Shown piece by piece: positions 9,428 through 18,440 of a DNA stretch of 33,699 nucleotides. A program made the translations under genes and the position numbers. Under the pieces are notes generated by a model, which was not told where the DNA came from, made no database searches, and saw nothing but the letters and a program-made list of their open reading frames with translations. How positions within the stretch are numbered: the first letter of the stretch is position 1; each line of letters starts with the position of its first letter. Origin of the DNA: Gammaproteobacteria bacterium (GTDB lineage Bacteria > Pseudomonadota > Gammaproteobacteria > Ga0077536); NCBI GenBank assembly GCA_947450495.1, contig CANFVX010000004.1, positions 1-33,699 on the forward strand, read 5' to 3'.

Positions 9428-11403
9428 GCACCGCCCGTACCCTTACGCCCTCCGACCTCTGGTGGTGTCTGGGTGCTGTCGCGCTCGCCCTCGCCCCGCA
9501 CGCCGGACGTTTGCCGGTGCCACTGTCCTTAGGCGTTGCGGCCTGCGTGATCTGGCGGATGCTGGGCGCGCTGGGGCGTTTACCGTTGCCGGAACGCCAT
9601 CGGCCGGTGCTGTGGTGGGGCTTGCAGGGGCTCGCCGTGTTGACGTTTGTCCTGATTTACGCGGTTTATCAGGGGCAGCTGGGGCGGGATGCCGGGGTGG
9701 CGATGTTGAGCGCGATGGCGGGGCTGAAGCTGCTCGAATTGCGCAATGGCCGCGACTACTACGCCGTGTGCCTGCTCACCTACTTTCTGGTGGTGACCAA
9801 TTTCCTGTTCTCGCAGGCCATTCCCACGGCGCTTTACCTGCTCGGGGTGACCATGCTCACGACCTCTGCGCTGGTGCGCGTGAACGCCCCGGCGCGCCTG
9901 CCGGCGCGCGCCTGTGCGCGGCTCGGCGCGCTGATGGTGCTGGAGAGTTTGCCGCTGATGGCGGTGTGCTTTGTGCTGTTTCCGCGCCTGCCGGGGCCCT
10001 TATGGGGCGTGCCGACCGACAGCGCCCAGGCGGTGACGGGCTTGTCGGACGAAATGACCATCGGCCGCATCGCGCGTCTGGGCACCTCGGACGAGGTCGC
10101 TTTCCGCGTCGCCTTTCTCGACGGCACGCCGTCGGCGCGTGATCTCTACTGGCGCGGGCCGGTGCTGTGGGCCACCGACGGGCGCACCTGGCGGGCCGGT
10201 GCGATCGAGAACACCGGCGCCCCGCCGGTGGTGGTGCAGGGACGCCGTCTGCGCTACGACATCCTCCTCGAAGCGCACGGTGAGCGCTGGCTGCCAGCGC
10301 TGGATGCCGTGACCTACAACGATGCCAAAAGCCGCGCGCAACGCGGCCGCGATCTGGTGGCCACCGAGCCCATCAAACGCCAGCTGCGCTACCGCCTGGA
10401 GTCGGCGCTTGATTACCGCTTGCCGGACCTCACACCGGCGGATCGCGCGGCCGCGCTTGCCTTGCCGAAGCAAGCCCATCCGCGGAGTCGGGCGCTGGCC
10501 GCGAGCTGGGTGGTGCAGGGCTTGGCGCCGCCGCAAATCGTGGACGCTGCGCTCGCCAACTTCAGACGGGAAGCCTTTGGCTACACATTAACGCCCCCCG
10601 TCTTGCCCAATGACCCCATCGACGGCTTTCTGTTCGACACCCGTCAGGGATTTTGCGAGCACTTTGCGGCGGCTTTCGTGGTCTTGATGCGCGCGGCCGG
10701 CGTGCCCGCGCGGGTCGTCACCGGCTATCAGGGCGGCGAATACAACACCATGAGCGACTACTTTCTGGTCCGCCAGCGCGATGCCCACGCCTGGGCCGAG
10801 GTGTATCTGGAGACGCGCGGCTGGGTGCGTGTGGACCCTACCGCGGCGGTGGCGCCCGAGCGGGTGTCGCTGGGCATCAATACCTATGCCGGTGAGCGCG
10901 GCCCGCTGCGCATGCTCGACCGCGCCGGCTTTGCGGCCCGCGTGTTCAACGGCGCCCGCCAGCTGTGGGACTCGGCGAACTATCACTGGAGCGAATGGGT
11001 GCTCGGCTATAGCGCAGACCGTCAGCGCGGCCTGCTTGAAGCCTTGGGCATGGAAGACGTGACGCCGGCGCGTCTGGTGCTCTGGCTGACCTCGGTCATG
11101 GGCGGGCTGATCGGGCTGCTGACCCTGCTGCTACTGCGCAATCGCGTGGTGACGCGCCTACCGCCGGCGCTGCGGATTTACCGCACTTTTTGCGGGCGCC
11201 TCGCGCGCATCGGCCTGCCGCGCAGCCCGAGCGAAGGGCCGCTGGAATATGCCGAGCGGGTGGCGGCGAGCCGGGCCGATCTGGCCGCCGAGGTGCGGGC
11301 GATCGCACAGGCTTTTGCCTTACTTCGCTATGCCGATGCGCCCGCTGGATTGAGCGCGCTGCGCGCGCGGGTTAATGCGTTCAAACCGGGTCGGCCGACG
11401 TGA
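9424..11403 (+). CDS. Transglutaminase-like membrane protein (TgpA / DUF3488 type)
   Basis: Multiple N-terminal TM helices, then transglutaminase core ...DTRQGFCEHFAAAFVVLMRAAGVPARVVTGYQGGEYN...HAWAEVYLETRGWVRVDPTAAVAPERV. ATGA start/stop overlap with the DUF58 gene. Confidence 0.94.
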   Translation: MSTARTLTPSDLWWCLGAVALALAPHAGRLPVPLSLGVAACVIWRMLGALGRLPLPERHRPVLWWGLQGLAVLTFVLIYAVYQGQLGRDAGVAMLSAMAGLKLLELRNGRDYYAVCLLTYFLVVTNFLFSQAIPTALYLLGVTMLTTSALVRVNAPARLPARACARLGALMVLESLPLMAVCFVLFPRLPGPLWGVPTDSAQAVTGLSDEMTIGRIARLGTSDEVAFRVAFLDGTPSARDLYWRGPVLWATDGRTWRAGAIENTGAPPVVVQGRRLRYDILLEAHGERWLPALDAVTYNDAKSRAQRGRDLVATEPIKRQLRYRLESALDYRLPDLTPADRAAALALPKQAHPRSRALAASWVVQGLAPPQIVDAALANFRREAFGYTLTPPVLPNDPIDGFLFDTRQGFCEHFAAAFVVLMRAAGVPARVVTGYQGGEYNTMSDYFLVRQRDAHAWAEVYLETRGWVRVDPTAAVAPERVSLGINTYAGERGPLRMLDRAGFAARVFNGARQLWDSANYHWSEWVLGYSADRQRGLLEALGMEDVTPARLVLWLTSVMGGLIGLLTLLLLRNRVVTRLPPALRIYRTFCGRLARIGLPRSPSEGPLEYAERVAASRADLAAEVRAIAQAFALLRYADAPAGLSALRARVNAFKPGRPT

Positions 11404-11446
11404 TTCCCGTATCATCCGAACACCCTTCACTCTCAGGAGCATCCCG

Positions 11447-11854
11447 ATGAGCCCCATCCGTGCCGGTTTAATCAGCGCCGCCGTCGCGCTGCTCACTATG
11501 AATTCGCAGGCGGCCGACTCGACGGCCTATATCATTTCACCCGCCGCCGGGGCGGTGGTGAAAAGTCCGGTGACGGTGGTGTTTGGACTGCGCGCGCCCT
11601 GGGGCGTGGCGCCGGCCGGCACCAAGCTTGAGAAGACCGGCCACCACCATTTGCTGGTGGATGCGCCCTTGCCGGACCTCACCCAGCCCGTGCCGAAAGA
11701 TGCCCAGCATTTGCACTTTGGTGGTGGCCAGACCGAAACCACGCTCACGCTGGCGCCCGGCAAGCACACGCTGCAGCTGCTGCTGGGGGATTTTGCCCAC
11801 GTGCCGCATCAACCGCCGGTGATGTCCGAGGTGGTGACAATTACGGTGGAATGA
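11447..11854 (+). CDS. DUF4399 domain-containing secreted protein
   Basis: Signal peptide (MSPIRAGLISAAVALLTMNSQAA), VYIISPAAGAVVKSPVTVVFGL-like opening, GHHHLLVDAPLPDLTQPVPKDAQHLHFGGGQTETTLTLAPGKHTLQLLLGDFAHVPH. Confidence 0.82.
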   Translation: MSPIRAGLISAAVALLTMNSQAADSTAYIISPAAGAVVKSPVTVVFGLRAPWGVAPAGTKLEKTGHHHLLVDAPLPDLTQPVPKDAQHLHFGGGQTETTLTLAPGKHTLQLLLGDFAHVPHQPPVMSEVVTITVE

Positions 11855-11868
11855 GCGTCAGGCAGGGG

Positions 11869-11909
11869 CTTGCACGGCCAGCCGCTGTGATTGCGGCCGG
11901 CCGTGCAAG
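11869..11909. terminator. Strong hairpin between convergent genes (no T tract)
   Basis: Perfect 11-bp arms CTTGCACGGCC (11869-11879) / GGCCGTGCAAG (11899-11909), extended inside by GCCGC/GCGGC across one mismatch. Confidence 0.6.
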
Positions 11910-11931
11910 CGTGTGGGCTTTGAGTCTGGAC

Positions 11932-12219
11932 TCAGGCCTCTTCGATCAGCACAAACGTGGCGTCGATGGCCTCATCGCGCAGCGGGATGAGCGCCTGATA
12001 GGCCGGCGAGTTGTACCAGTCGCGGGCGGACTGGGCGTCGGGGAATTTGGCGATGAGCGCCGCGTGGCCCGCGTGGGTGCCGGTGAGCACTTCCACGACC
12101 TTGCCGCGTGCGACCGGCGCGCCGCCGAAAGGGGCGAAGGTCGGACCGGCCTGGCTGGAGTATTCCGGCAGTTTTTCGGCGTTTTTCACTGTGACGTGGG
12201 CAATCATGTAGGCGGCCAT
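11932..12219 (-). CDS. DUF1330 domain-containing protein
   Basis: MAAYMIAHVTVKNAEKLPEYSSQAGPTFAPFGGAPVARGKVVEVLTGTHAGHAALIAKFPDAQSARDWYNSPAYQALIPLRDEAIDATFVLIEEA. Start 12219 preferred over 12261. Confidence 0.9.
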   Translation of the reverse strand: MAAYMIAHVTVKNAEKLPEYSSQAGPTFAPFGGAPVARGKVVEVLTGTHAGHAALIAKFPDAQSARDWYNSPAYQALIPLRDEAIDATFVLIEEA

Positions 12220-12402
12220 GAGGGGTCTCCGTGCAAGGCTTGAAGTTAAAGAGGCCCGCACCTTAAGCCGGGAGGATGGTGGGCGGCAAACGCCGGTGAC
12301 GCGCCGCGCTCACGGTAGAGGCTTGCGACAAAGCCGCTTGGCCATCAAAGTCCGCAGGCTTTCAATCCAACAAAAAAACTGACGCTAGGGGAGATTCACG
12401 CC

Positions 12403-13602
12403 ATGAGCGGACCACTGGAAGGCGTACGCATCATCGACCTCACTGCCGTGCTGATGGGGCCGTTCGCCACCCAGATCCTCGGCGACTACGGCGCGGAGGT
12501 CATCAAGGTGGAGCCGCCCGCCGGCGACACCAGCCGCTGGTTGGTGCCGGTCAAGAATCAGGGCCTCGCGGCGCCCTTTCTGCACGTCAACCGCAACAAG
12601 CGCGGCATGGTGCTGGATCTCAAAAACCCCGCCGGTCTCGAAGCGCTATTCCGGCTGGTGCGCACGGCAGATGTGCTGATCTACAACGTGCGGCCACAGG
12701 CGATGGCGCGCTTGGGGCTGACCTGGGAAGCGCTCTCGGCGGTCAATCCCATGCTCATTTATGTCGGCGTGTTTGGCTACGGTCAGGACGGCCCTTACGG
12801 CGCCAAACCCGCCTACGACGATTTGATTCAGGGCGCGCTGGCGATCCCTTCGATGGTGGCGACCGTGGGCGACGGCGTGCCGCGCTATGTGCCGGTGGCG
12901 ATGATCGACCGCACGGTCGGGATCTCCGCGGTAGCCGCGGTGAGCGCCGCGCTTTATCGCCGCGAGAAGTCGGGCGTGGGACAGGCGATCGACGTGCCGA
13001 TGTTTGAGACCATGGTGCCGTTTGCGCTTGGCGAACACATGGCCGGCCAAACCTATGAACCGCCCACCGGCCCGCCGGGCTATGCGCGCATGCTGTCCCG
13101 GAGCCGCGCGCCGTTCGCGACGCAGGACGGCTATGTTTGCGCGCTCATCTACAACGACAAACATTGGCGGTCTTTCTTCCGCTTCCTCGGGCGCGAGGAA
13201 GATTTCGACCGCGACCCGCGGCTGGCCACGATTGGCACTCGCACCAAACACACCAACGAGCTGTACGGGATGGTGGCCGAGCTGATGCGCACCCGCACGA
13301 CCGAGGAGTGGCTGAGCTTTTTTACCGAAGCGGACATCCCGTCGATGCGGCTGAATTCGCTGGACACCCTGATGGATGATCCGCACCTCTCCGCGATTGG
13401 TTACTTCGAAACCCACGAGCATCCCACCGAAGGGCCGATCAAGCAGATGCGCCCGGCGGGCGTGTGGTCGGAGTCGCCGCTCAGCATCCGCCGGCTCGCG
13501 CCGCGGCTCGGCGAGCACAGTGCGGAAGTGTTGCGGGAGATTGGCTACAGCGAGGCGGAAATCACCGCGCTGGCCGAGGCCGGCGCCACGCTGCTGGGTT
13601 AG
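12403..13602 (+). CDS. CaiB/BaiF family (family III) CoA-transferase
   Basis: GPLEGVRIIDLTAVLMGPFATQILGDYGAEVIKVEPPAGDTSR, NRNKRGMVLDLKNPAG, ADVLIYNVRPQAMARLGL, YGAKPAYDDLIQGALAI. Confidence 0.94.
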   Translation: MSGPLEGVRIIDLTAVLMGPFATQILGDYGAEVIKVEPPAGDTSRWLVPVKNQGLAAPFLHVNRNKRGMVLDLKNPAGLEALFRLVRTADVLIYNVRPQAMARLGLTWEALSAVNPMLIYVGVFGYGQDGPYGAKPAYDDLIQGALAIPSMVATVGDGVPRYVPVAMIDRTVGISAVAAVSAALYRREKSGVGQAIDVPMFETMVPFALGEHMAGQTYEPPTGPPGYARMLSRSRAPFATQDGYVCALIYNDKHWRSFFRFLGREEDFDRDPRLATIGTRTKHTNELYGMVAELMRTRTTEEWLSFFTEADIPSMRLNSLDTLMDDPHLSAIGYFETHEHPTEGPIKQMRPAGVWSESPLSIRRLAPRLGEHSAEVLREIGYSEAEITALAEAGATLLG

Positions 13603-13612
13603 ACCGGAAGGC

Positions 13613-13639
13613 CTGCCAGTCCGGCGTCCGGACTGGCAG
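13613..13639. terminator. Strong hairpin between convergent CoA-transferase and monooxygenase genes (no T tract)
   Basis: Perfect 12-bp inverted repeat CTGCCAGTCCGG-CGT-CCGGACTGGCAG. Confidence 0.6.
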
Positions 13640-13652
13640 CGCAATCCCGCGC

Positions 13653-15119
13653 CTAGACGCGGTCGAAGGCCTCGAGTTTGGGGTCGGCCATCACTTCAAA
13701 GAACTTGTCGCGCGACCACGGCCAGCTGGCCGGCACGCCGTTCTTGTCCAGATACCAGCTCTTGCAGCCGGTCGACCAGATGGATTTCTTCGCCGCCGCC
13801 ACGCGCTCGACCTCGAAGCTCGCGCTGACCTCCGCGTTGGCGCTGATTTCCCGGCAGCGGCCGCCGCGAATTTCTTCCAGCAGCGTGAGGATGTAGGACA
13901 CCTGCGATTCGGCGATGGAAATCAGCGAGAAGTTGCCGACCGGGCCGTTGGGGCCGTTCAGCATGAAGAAGTTGGGGAACTCGGGAATCGAAATCGACAG
14001 ATACGCCGTTGGGCTTTCGGACCAGACGTCGTCGAGATTCACCCCTCCGCGCCCAAGCACGGTGGTCGGGCGGATGAAGCTGTCGGCGCGGAAGCCGGTG
14101 GCCACCACCAGCACGTCGAGTTCGCGCAGCTCGCCGGTCTTCAGGCGGGTGCCGGTGGGCTCGACGGCGGCGATTTCATCGGTAATCACATGCGCGTTGG
14201 GGCTTTGCAACGCCTGATAGAAATTGGGCGAGAAAATGAGCCGCTTGCAGCCCGCACGATAGTTGGGGCGCAGCTTCTCGCGCAGCACCGGATCCTTCAC
14301 GTGGTCTTCGAGGTTGGCGAGGCACGCCGCTTCGAGTTCAGCCATTTCCTGCGAATCGGCGTCGATCACGGCGTTGGAGAAGTGCTTGAAGTAGTCCAGG
14401 GCCTCGGCCTTGAACTGGGCGAGCGCTACCGGATCGTCGCGGAAGGCGGCGCGCTCTTCCTCGGTGAAAATCTTGTTCTCGATCGGCATCACCCACTGGG
14501 CGGTGCGCTGATAGAGGTCGAAGCGTTTGACCTTGTCGGCAATCGCGGTGGTGATTTGGATGGCGGTAGAGCCGGTACCAATCACGCCCACGCGTTTGTC
14601 TGCCAGCGGCACGCTGTGATCCCAGCGCGCGCTGTGGAAAGACACGCCCTGAAAGCTCTCAAGGCCCGGAATATCCGCCACGTTCGGGTGATGCAACACG
14701 CCGGTGGCCGCAATCACCACATCCGCCACGTCTTCGCGGCCGGTGGAGGTGCGAATCTGCCAGCGCCCGTCCTTGAACTCGCAGTAGGGGATGGTCTCGT
14801 TGAAGTGAACCTGCGCGGTGACGCCGTATTTGTCCGCCACCCGCTGGAAATAGGCGCAAATCTCCGGGCCGGTGGCAAAGGTTTGCGTCCAGTCGGGATT
14901 GGGCTCGAAGGAATAGGTGTAGAGATGAGACGGCACGTCGCAGGCGATGCCGGGATAGGTGTTCTCGCGCCAGGTGCCGCCAACGCGGTCGGTTTTCTCG
15001 TAGATGGCGTAGTTGGTGTAACCCGCCTCGCGCAGCTTGATGGCGGTGAGAATGCCGGCCATGCCGGCGCCGATGATGACGATGCGCGGATTGCGGTGAT
15101 CGTATTGCGTAGCGCTCAT
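13653..15119 (-). CDS. Flavin-containing monooxygenase, type I Baeyer-Villiger family
   Basis: Rossmann IVIIGAGMAGILTAIKLREAG, second Rossmann VGVIGTGSTAIQITTAIA, and FQGVSFHSARWD, matching the BVMO fingerprint FxGxxxHxxxW(P/D). Confidence 0.92.
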   Translation of the reverse strand: MSATQYDHRNPRIVIIGAGMAGILTAIKLREAGYTNYAIYEKTDRVGGTWRENTYPGIACDVPSHLYTYSFEPNPDWTQTFATGPEICAYFQRVADKYGVTAQVHFNETIPYCEFKDGRWQIRTSTGREDVADVVIAATGVLHHPNVADIPGLESFQGVSFHSARWDHSVPLADKRVGVIGTGSTAIQITTAIADKVKRFDLYQRTAQWVMPIENKIFTEEERAAFRDDPVALAQFKAEALDYFKHFSNAVIDADSQEMAELEAACLANLEDHVKDPVLREKLRPNYRAGCKRLIFSPNFYQALQSPNAHVITDEIAAVEPTGTRLKTGELRELDVLVVATGFRADSFIRPTTVLGRGGVNLDDVWSESPTAYLSISIPEFPNFFMLNGPNGPVGNFSLISIAESQVSYILTLLEEIRGGRCREISANAEVSASFEVERVAAAKKSIWSTGCKSWYLDKNGVPASWPWSRDKFFEVMADPKLEAFDRV

Positions 15120-15250
15120 TGTGGAACTCCCCGGCGTGCCCTTGCGTCGGACAAGCCCTGCTGTTGTATGAATAATGACCCGAGCTTAACCCGTTTCCCG
15201 CTTGCGGCTGAAGCATCACGCGGCGGCGCGCTGTTTCCCTTTGCGCCCGA

Positions 15251-16150
15251 ATGTATGACGATTCGCCACCCCAGCCCGAGACCCAACGCTTGAAACAGGT
15301 CATCTTCAAGGCCGACGATTTTGGTTTATCACCCGCCGTGAATGCCGGCATTGAGCTCGCGCATCGGGAGGGCGTGCTCGACGCCGCGAGCCTGATGGTA
15401 GGGGCGGCGGCGGCGGCCGAAGCGGTGGCCTGTGCCCGGCGCAATCCCACGCTCAAAGTCGGGCTGCATCTGGTGGTGGTGGCGAACCGCGCCGTGCTGC
15501 CGCCCGCGGTCATTCCCGATTTGGTGGATGAACACGGCGAGCTGAGCCGGGACTTTGCCCGCGCCGGCTTCAGCTACTTTTTTCTGCCGCGAGTGCGGCG
15601 CCAGCTGGCGGCCGAAATTCGCGCCCAATTCGAGGCCTTCAAGGCCACCGGCCTGCCGCTCGATCACGTGGATGCGCATCATCATCTGCATCTGCATCCC
15701 ACCGTACTGGGTCTGCTGATTCGCATCGGGCGGGAGTACGGCGTGCGCGCCGTGCGCCTGCCGGCGGAGCCGCCCTTGCTGTCGATATTGCCGGGTGAAA
15801 CCGGTGCACTGTCGCGGCGCCTCGTCGGCGCGTTGCTCGGGCCGTGGATCGGGCTGGTGAAATGGCGGCTGCGGCGGGCGGGCATGCGCACCACCGACCG
15901 CGTCATTGGATTGCACGACACCGGGCGCATGAGCGCGCCAAGGTTGCGCCACATCCTGCGCGTACTGCCCGAGGGCAGCGCCGAGATTTTTTTCCATCCT
16001 GCGGTGAGCGAAGGGCCCGGCCCCTGGCCGCTCGCGATCGAGGCCAGCCGGGCGGAACTCGACGCGCTGCTCGACCCCGAAGTGCGCGAGATTCTGCAAA
16101 CGCGCCAGATCCGCCACGGCGGCTTCGCCGATCTGGCGCCGGTCGGCTAA
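15251..16150 (+). CDS. hpnK: HpnK, hopanoid-associated YdjC/ChbG-type deacetylase
   Basis: QVIFKADDFGLSPAVNAGIELAHREGVLDAASLMVGAAAAAEAV, VGLHLVVV, LDHVDAHHHLHLHPTVLGLL; adjacent hpnL/I/J-like genes. Confidence 0.88.
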   Translation: MYDDSPPQPETQRLKQVIFKADDFGLSPAVNAGIELAHREGVLDAASLMVGAAAAAEAVACARRNPTLKVGLHLVVVANRAVLPPAVIPDLVDEHGELSRDFARAGFSYFFLPRVRRQLAAEIRAQFEAFKATGLPLDHVDAHHHLHLHPTVLGLLIRIGREYGVRAVRLPAEPPLLSILPGETGALSRRLVGALLGPWIGLVKWRLRRAGMRTTDRVIGLHDTGRMSAPRLRHILRVLPEGSAEIFFHPAVSEGPGPWPLAIEASRAELDALLDPEVREILQTRQIRHGGFADLAPVG

Positions 16151-16177
16151 TCCACCGCGCGAAAGGCCCAGCACCCT

Positions 16178-17170
16178 ATGCAAATGTTCATGCGCCTGAG
16201 CGCGCTGCTTGGGCTGGCCGTGGTCGGCTGGCTGCTGTGGCAGCAAGGGGACGCGCCCTTGCACGCGCTCGCCACGGTCGGTTTTGGCATTGTGCCGGTC
16301 ATCCTGATCCACATCCTGCAGGTCTGGTGTTCGGGCATGGCCTGGCACGCGGTGGCCGACACCGAGGTGCGCATTCCCGCCCGCACTTATGTCTGGACAC
16401 GCTGGATCCGCGAAGCGGTAGGCGGTTTGCTGCCGGTGGCACAACTGGGCGGCGAAGTGGTGGGCGGGCGATTGCTGGTGTTGTCTGGCGCGAAGGCGGC
16501 TGAAGCGGCGGGCAGCACCACGGTCGACCTCACGGTTGAAGCGGTCACGCTGGTGCTGTTCATTCTGATGGGCCTTGGCTTCGCGGTGACGGCGGGTCTC
16601 GCGCACGGACTTATTGCCTACACGCTGCTGGGCCTTGCGGTCTTCGTGCCGGCGGTTGGCGCGCTGCTGGTGCTGCAGCGGCGGGGCCTGTTGGCGCTGC
16701 TCGAATCGCTTGGCGCGTGGCTCAAGCGCCGCTGGCCGTCGCTGGATACCGAGGGCCTGCGTGGTCTGCACGATGCGATCGAAGCGAGCTACCGCAATCC
16801 GCGCGGGCTCTGGGTGGGCTGCGCCTGGCATCTCGCCGGCTGGCTGGGCGGGGTAATTGAGATCTACGTGATGGCCGACGTCATCAACATGCCGGTGACG
16901 CTGGGGCAGGCGCTGGTGATTGAAAGCCTCGGCCAGGCCATCCGCGCCGCCGCGTTTTTTGTGCCGGCGGGTTTGGGCGTGCAGGAAGGCAGTCTGGTGT
17001 GGCTCGCGATGCAGCTGGGTTTGTCGCCGGCGACGGGCCTGTCGCTCTCGCTCATCAAGCGCGTGCGGGAACTTGCGCTGGGTTTGCCCGCCTTACTCGC
17101 TTGGCACTGGATCGAAAGCGGCCGCTGGTCGCGCTTTACCCGACCGAGCGCGGCGGCGCAAAAGCCCTAG
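16178..17170 (+). CDS. hpnL: HpnL-like integral membrane protein (lysylphosphatidylglycerol synthase TM/flippase-like)
   Basis: Multiple TM helices; GGLLPVAQLGGEVVGGRLLVLSGAKAAEAAGSTTVDLTVEAV; AFFVPAGLGVQEGSLVWLAMQLGLSPATGLSLSLIKRVREL; hpn context. Confidence 0.82.
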   Translation: MQMFMRLSALLGLAVVGWLLWQQGDAPLHALATVGFGIVPVILIHILQVWCSGMAWHAVADTEVRIPARTYVWTRWIREAVGGLLPVAQLGGEVVGGRLLVLSGAKAAEAAGSTTVDLTVEAVTLVLFILMGLGFAVTAGLAHGLIAYTLLGLAVFVPAVGALLVLQRRGLLALLESLGAWLKRRWPSLDTEGLRGLHDAIEASYRNPRGLWVGCAWHLAGWLGGVIEIYVMADVINMPVTLGQALVIESLGQAIRAAAFFVPAGLGVQEGSLVWLAMQLGLSPATGLSLSLIKRVRELALGLPALLAWHWIESGRWSRFTRPSAAAQKP

Positions 17171-17203
17171 TCGGCGTCGTGGCTCTGTGGGGGGCTGGTC
17201 TTT

Positions 17204-17209
17204 ATAATG
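17204..17209 (+). promoter_or_regulatory. Putative -10 element (TATAAT) of an internal promoter upstream of hpnI
   Basis: Exact TATAAT in the 124-bp gap between hpnL and hpnI. No convincing -35. Confidence 0.35.
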
Positions 17210-17294
17210 CTGCCTCGCCGCAAGCGGGCAGCGGCGCTCGCCGAGATCTCTCCGGTCTGGCGCCCTTTCTTAATCCGTTGAGCCGAGGGCCTTC

Positions 17295-18440
17295 GTGCAA
17301 CTGCTCCTTTCCTTTTATTTGCTGGCGGCCAGTGCTTATGTGCTGCTGGCCATCCGCGGTCTGCTGCGGCTGAATCATCCGGCGCCCCGGGCCGGTGGCG
17401 ACTGCCCGCCGATGACGGTGCTGAAACCCCTACACGGGGACGAGCCCGGCCTGTTCGAGAACCTGTTGTCGTTCTGCCAGCAGGATTACCCGCAATATCA
17501 GGTGATTTTTGGCGTTTCCAAGGCGGACGACGCGGCCGTGGCGGTGGCCCGCCGCGTGATTGCCGCGTGTCCCGATGCCGACCTCGCGTTGGTGGTGAAC
17601 GACCGCCTGATCGGGAGCAATCGTAAAATTTGCAACGTGGCGAACTGCCATGAGCTATCCCGTTACGACATTCTGGTAATCGCTGACAGCGACATGCGCG
17701 TGGCCCCGGATTACCTGCGCCGCATCGCGAGCAGTTTTGAAGACCCGGGCGTGGCCGCAGGCACCTGCCTTTATCGCGGCCGTCCGGTAAGCGGCCTCGC
17801 CTCCTGGCTCGGCGCGGCCTACATCAACGAATGGTTTCTGCCCTCGGTGCTGGTGGCGACCAGTTTCCAATCCCTGCACTTCTGCTTTGGGGCGACGATG
17901 GCGGTGCGGCGCAGTGCGCTGGAGGCGATCGGCGGCTTCGAGCGGCTGGCCAATGAACTGGCCGACGACTATCGGCTCGGGGATCTGGTCGCATCGCAGT
18001 GCGGCAGGGTCGCTTTAATCCCTTGTATCGTCGAGAATACTGTCCATGAGCCCTCGCTCGCTTCGTTGTTAAGGCACGAACTGCGCTGGGCCCGCACCGT
18101 CCGCTCCGTGCAAGCGGGCGGGTACGCGATGTCTTTCCTGACCTATATCACGCCTGCCGCGCTGGCCTTTGCGCTGGCGGTGGGCGCCCAGCACCCGTTA
18201 GTGGGGGTTGCTGCGGTGGGTTGGGCCGTGGGGTTACGCGCGCTACTGCACGATGTGGCGCGCACTACCGTGGCACCCGGGCAGCCCGCCGCCTATGGGC
18301 TCACGGTGCTACGCGATCTCCTGTGTTTCGGCGTGTGGGTGGCGAGTTTTCTCGGCCGCAACGTTGAATGGCAGGGTTACGAATTCAAGGTGGACAAACA
18401 GGGCCACATGGAACTGAAAGGAACCGTCGAACCATCATGA
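17295..18440 (+). CDS. hpnI: HpnI, hopanoid-associated family 2/21-type glycosyltransferase
   Basis: MTVLKPLHGDEPGLFENLLSFCQQDYPQYQVIFGV, LVIADSDMRVAPDYLRRIASSF, HELRWARTVRSVQAGGYAMS; GTG start. Confidence 0.87.
   Translation: MQLLLSFYLLAASAYVLLAIRGLLRLNHPAPRAGGDCPPMTVLKPLHGDEPGLFENLLSFCQQDYPQYQVIFGVSKADDAAVAVARRVIAACPDADLALVVNDRLIGSNRKICNVANCHELSRYDILVIADSDMRVAPDYLRRIASSFEDPGVAAGTCLYRGRPVSGLASWLGAAYINEWFLPSVLVATSFQSLHFCFGATMAVRRSALEAIGGFERLANELADDYRLGDLVASQCGRVALIPCIVENTVHEPSLASLLRHELRWARTVRSVQAGGYAMSFLTYITPAALAFALAVGAQHPLVGVAAVGWAVGLRALLHDVARTTVAPGQPAAYGLTVLRDLLCFGVWVASFLGRNVEWQGYEFKVDKQGHMELKGTVEPS

Noticed and set aside
13464-15293. 609-aa plus-strand ORF
   Set aside because: Antisense to the BVMO; typical shadow composition and no motifs.
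15329-16831. 500-aa minus-strand ORF
   Set aside because: Antisense to hpnK and hpnL; Gln/His/Arg-rich shadow ORF.
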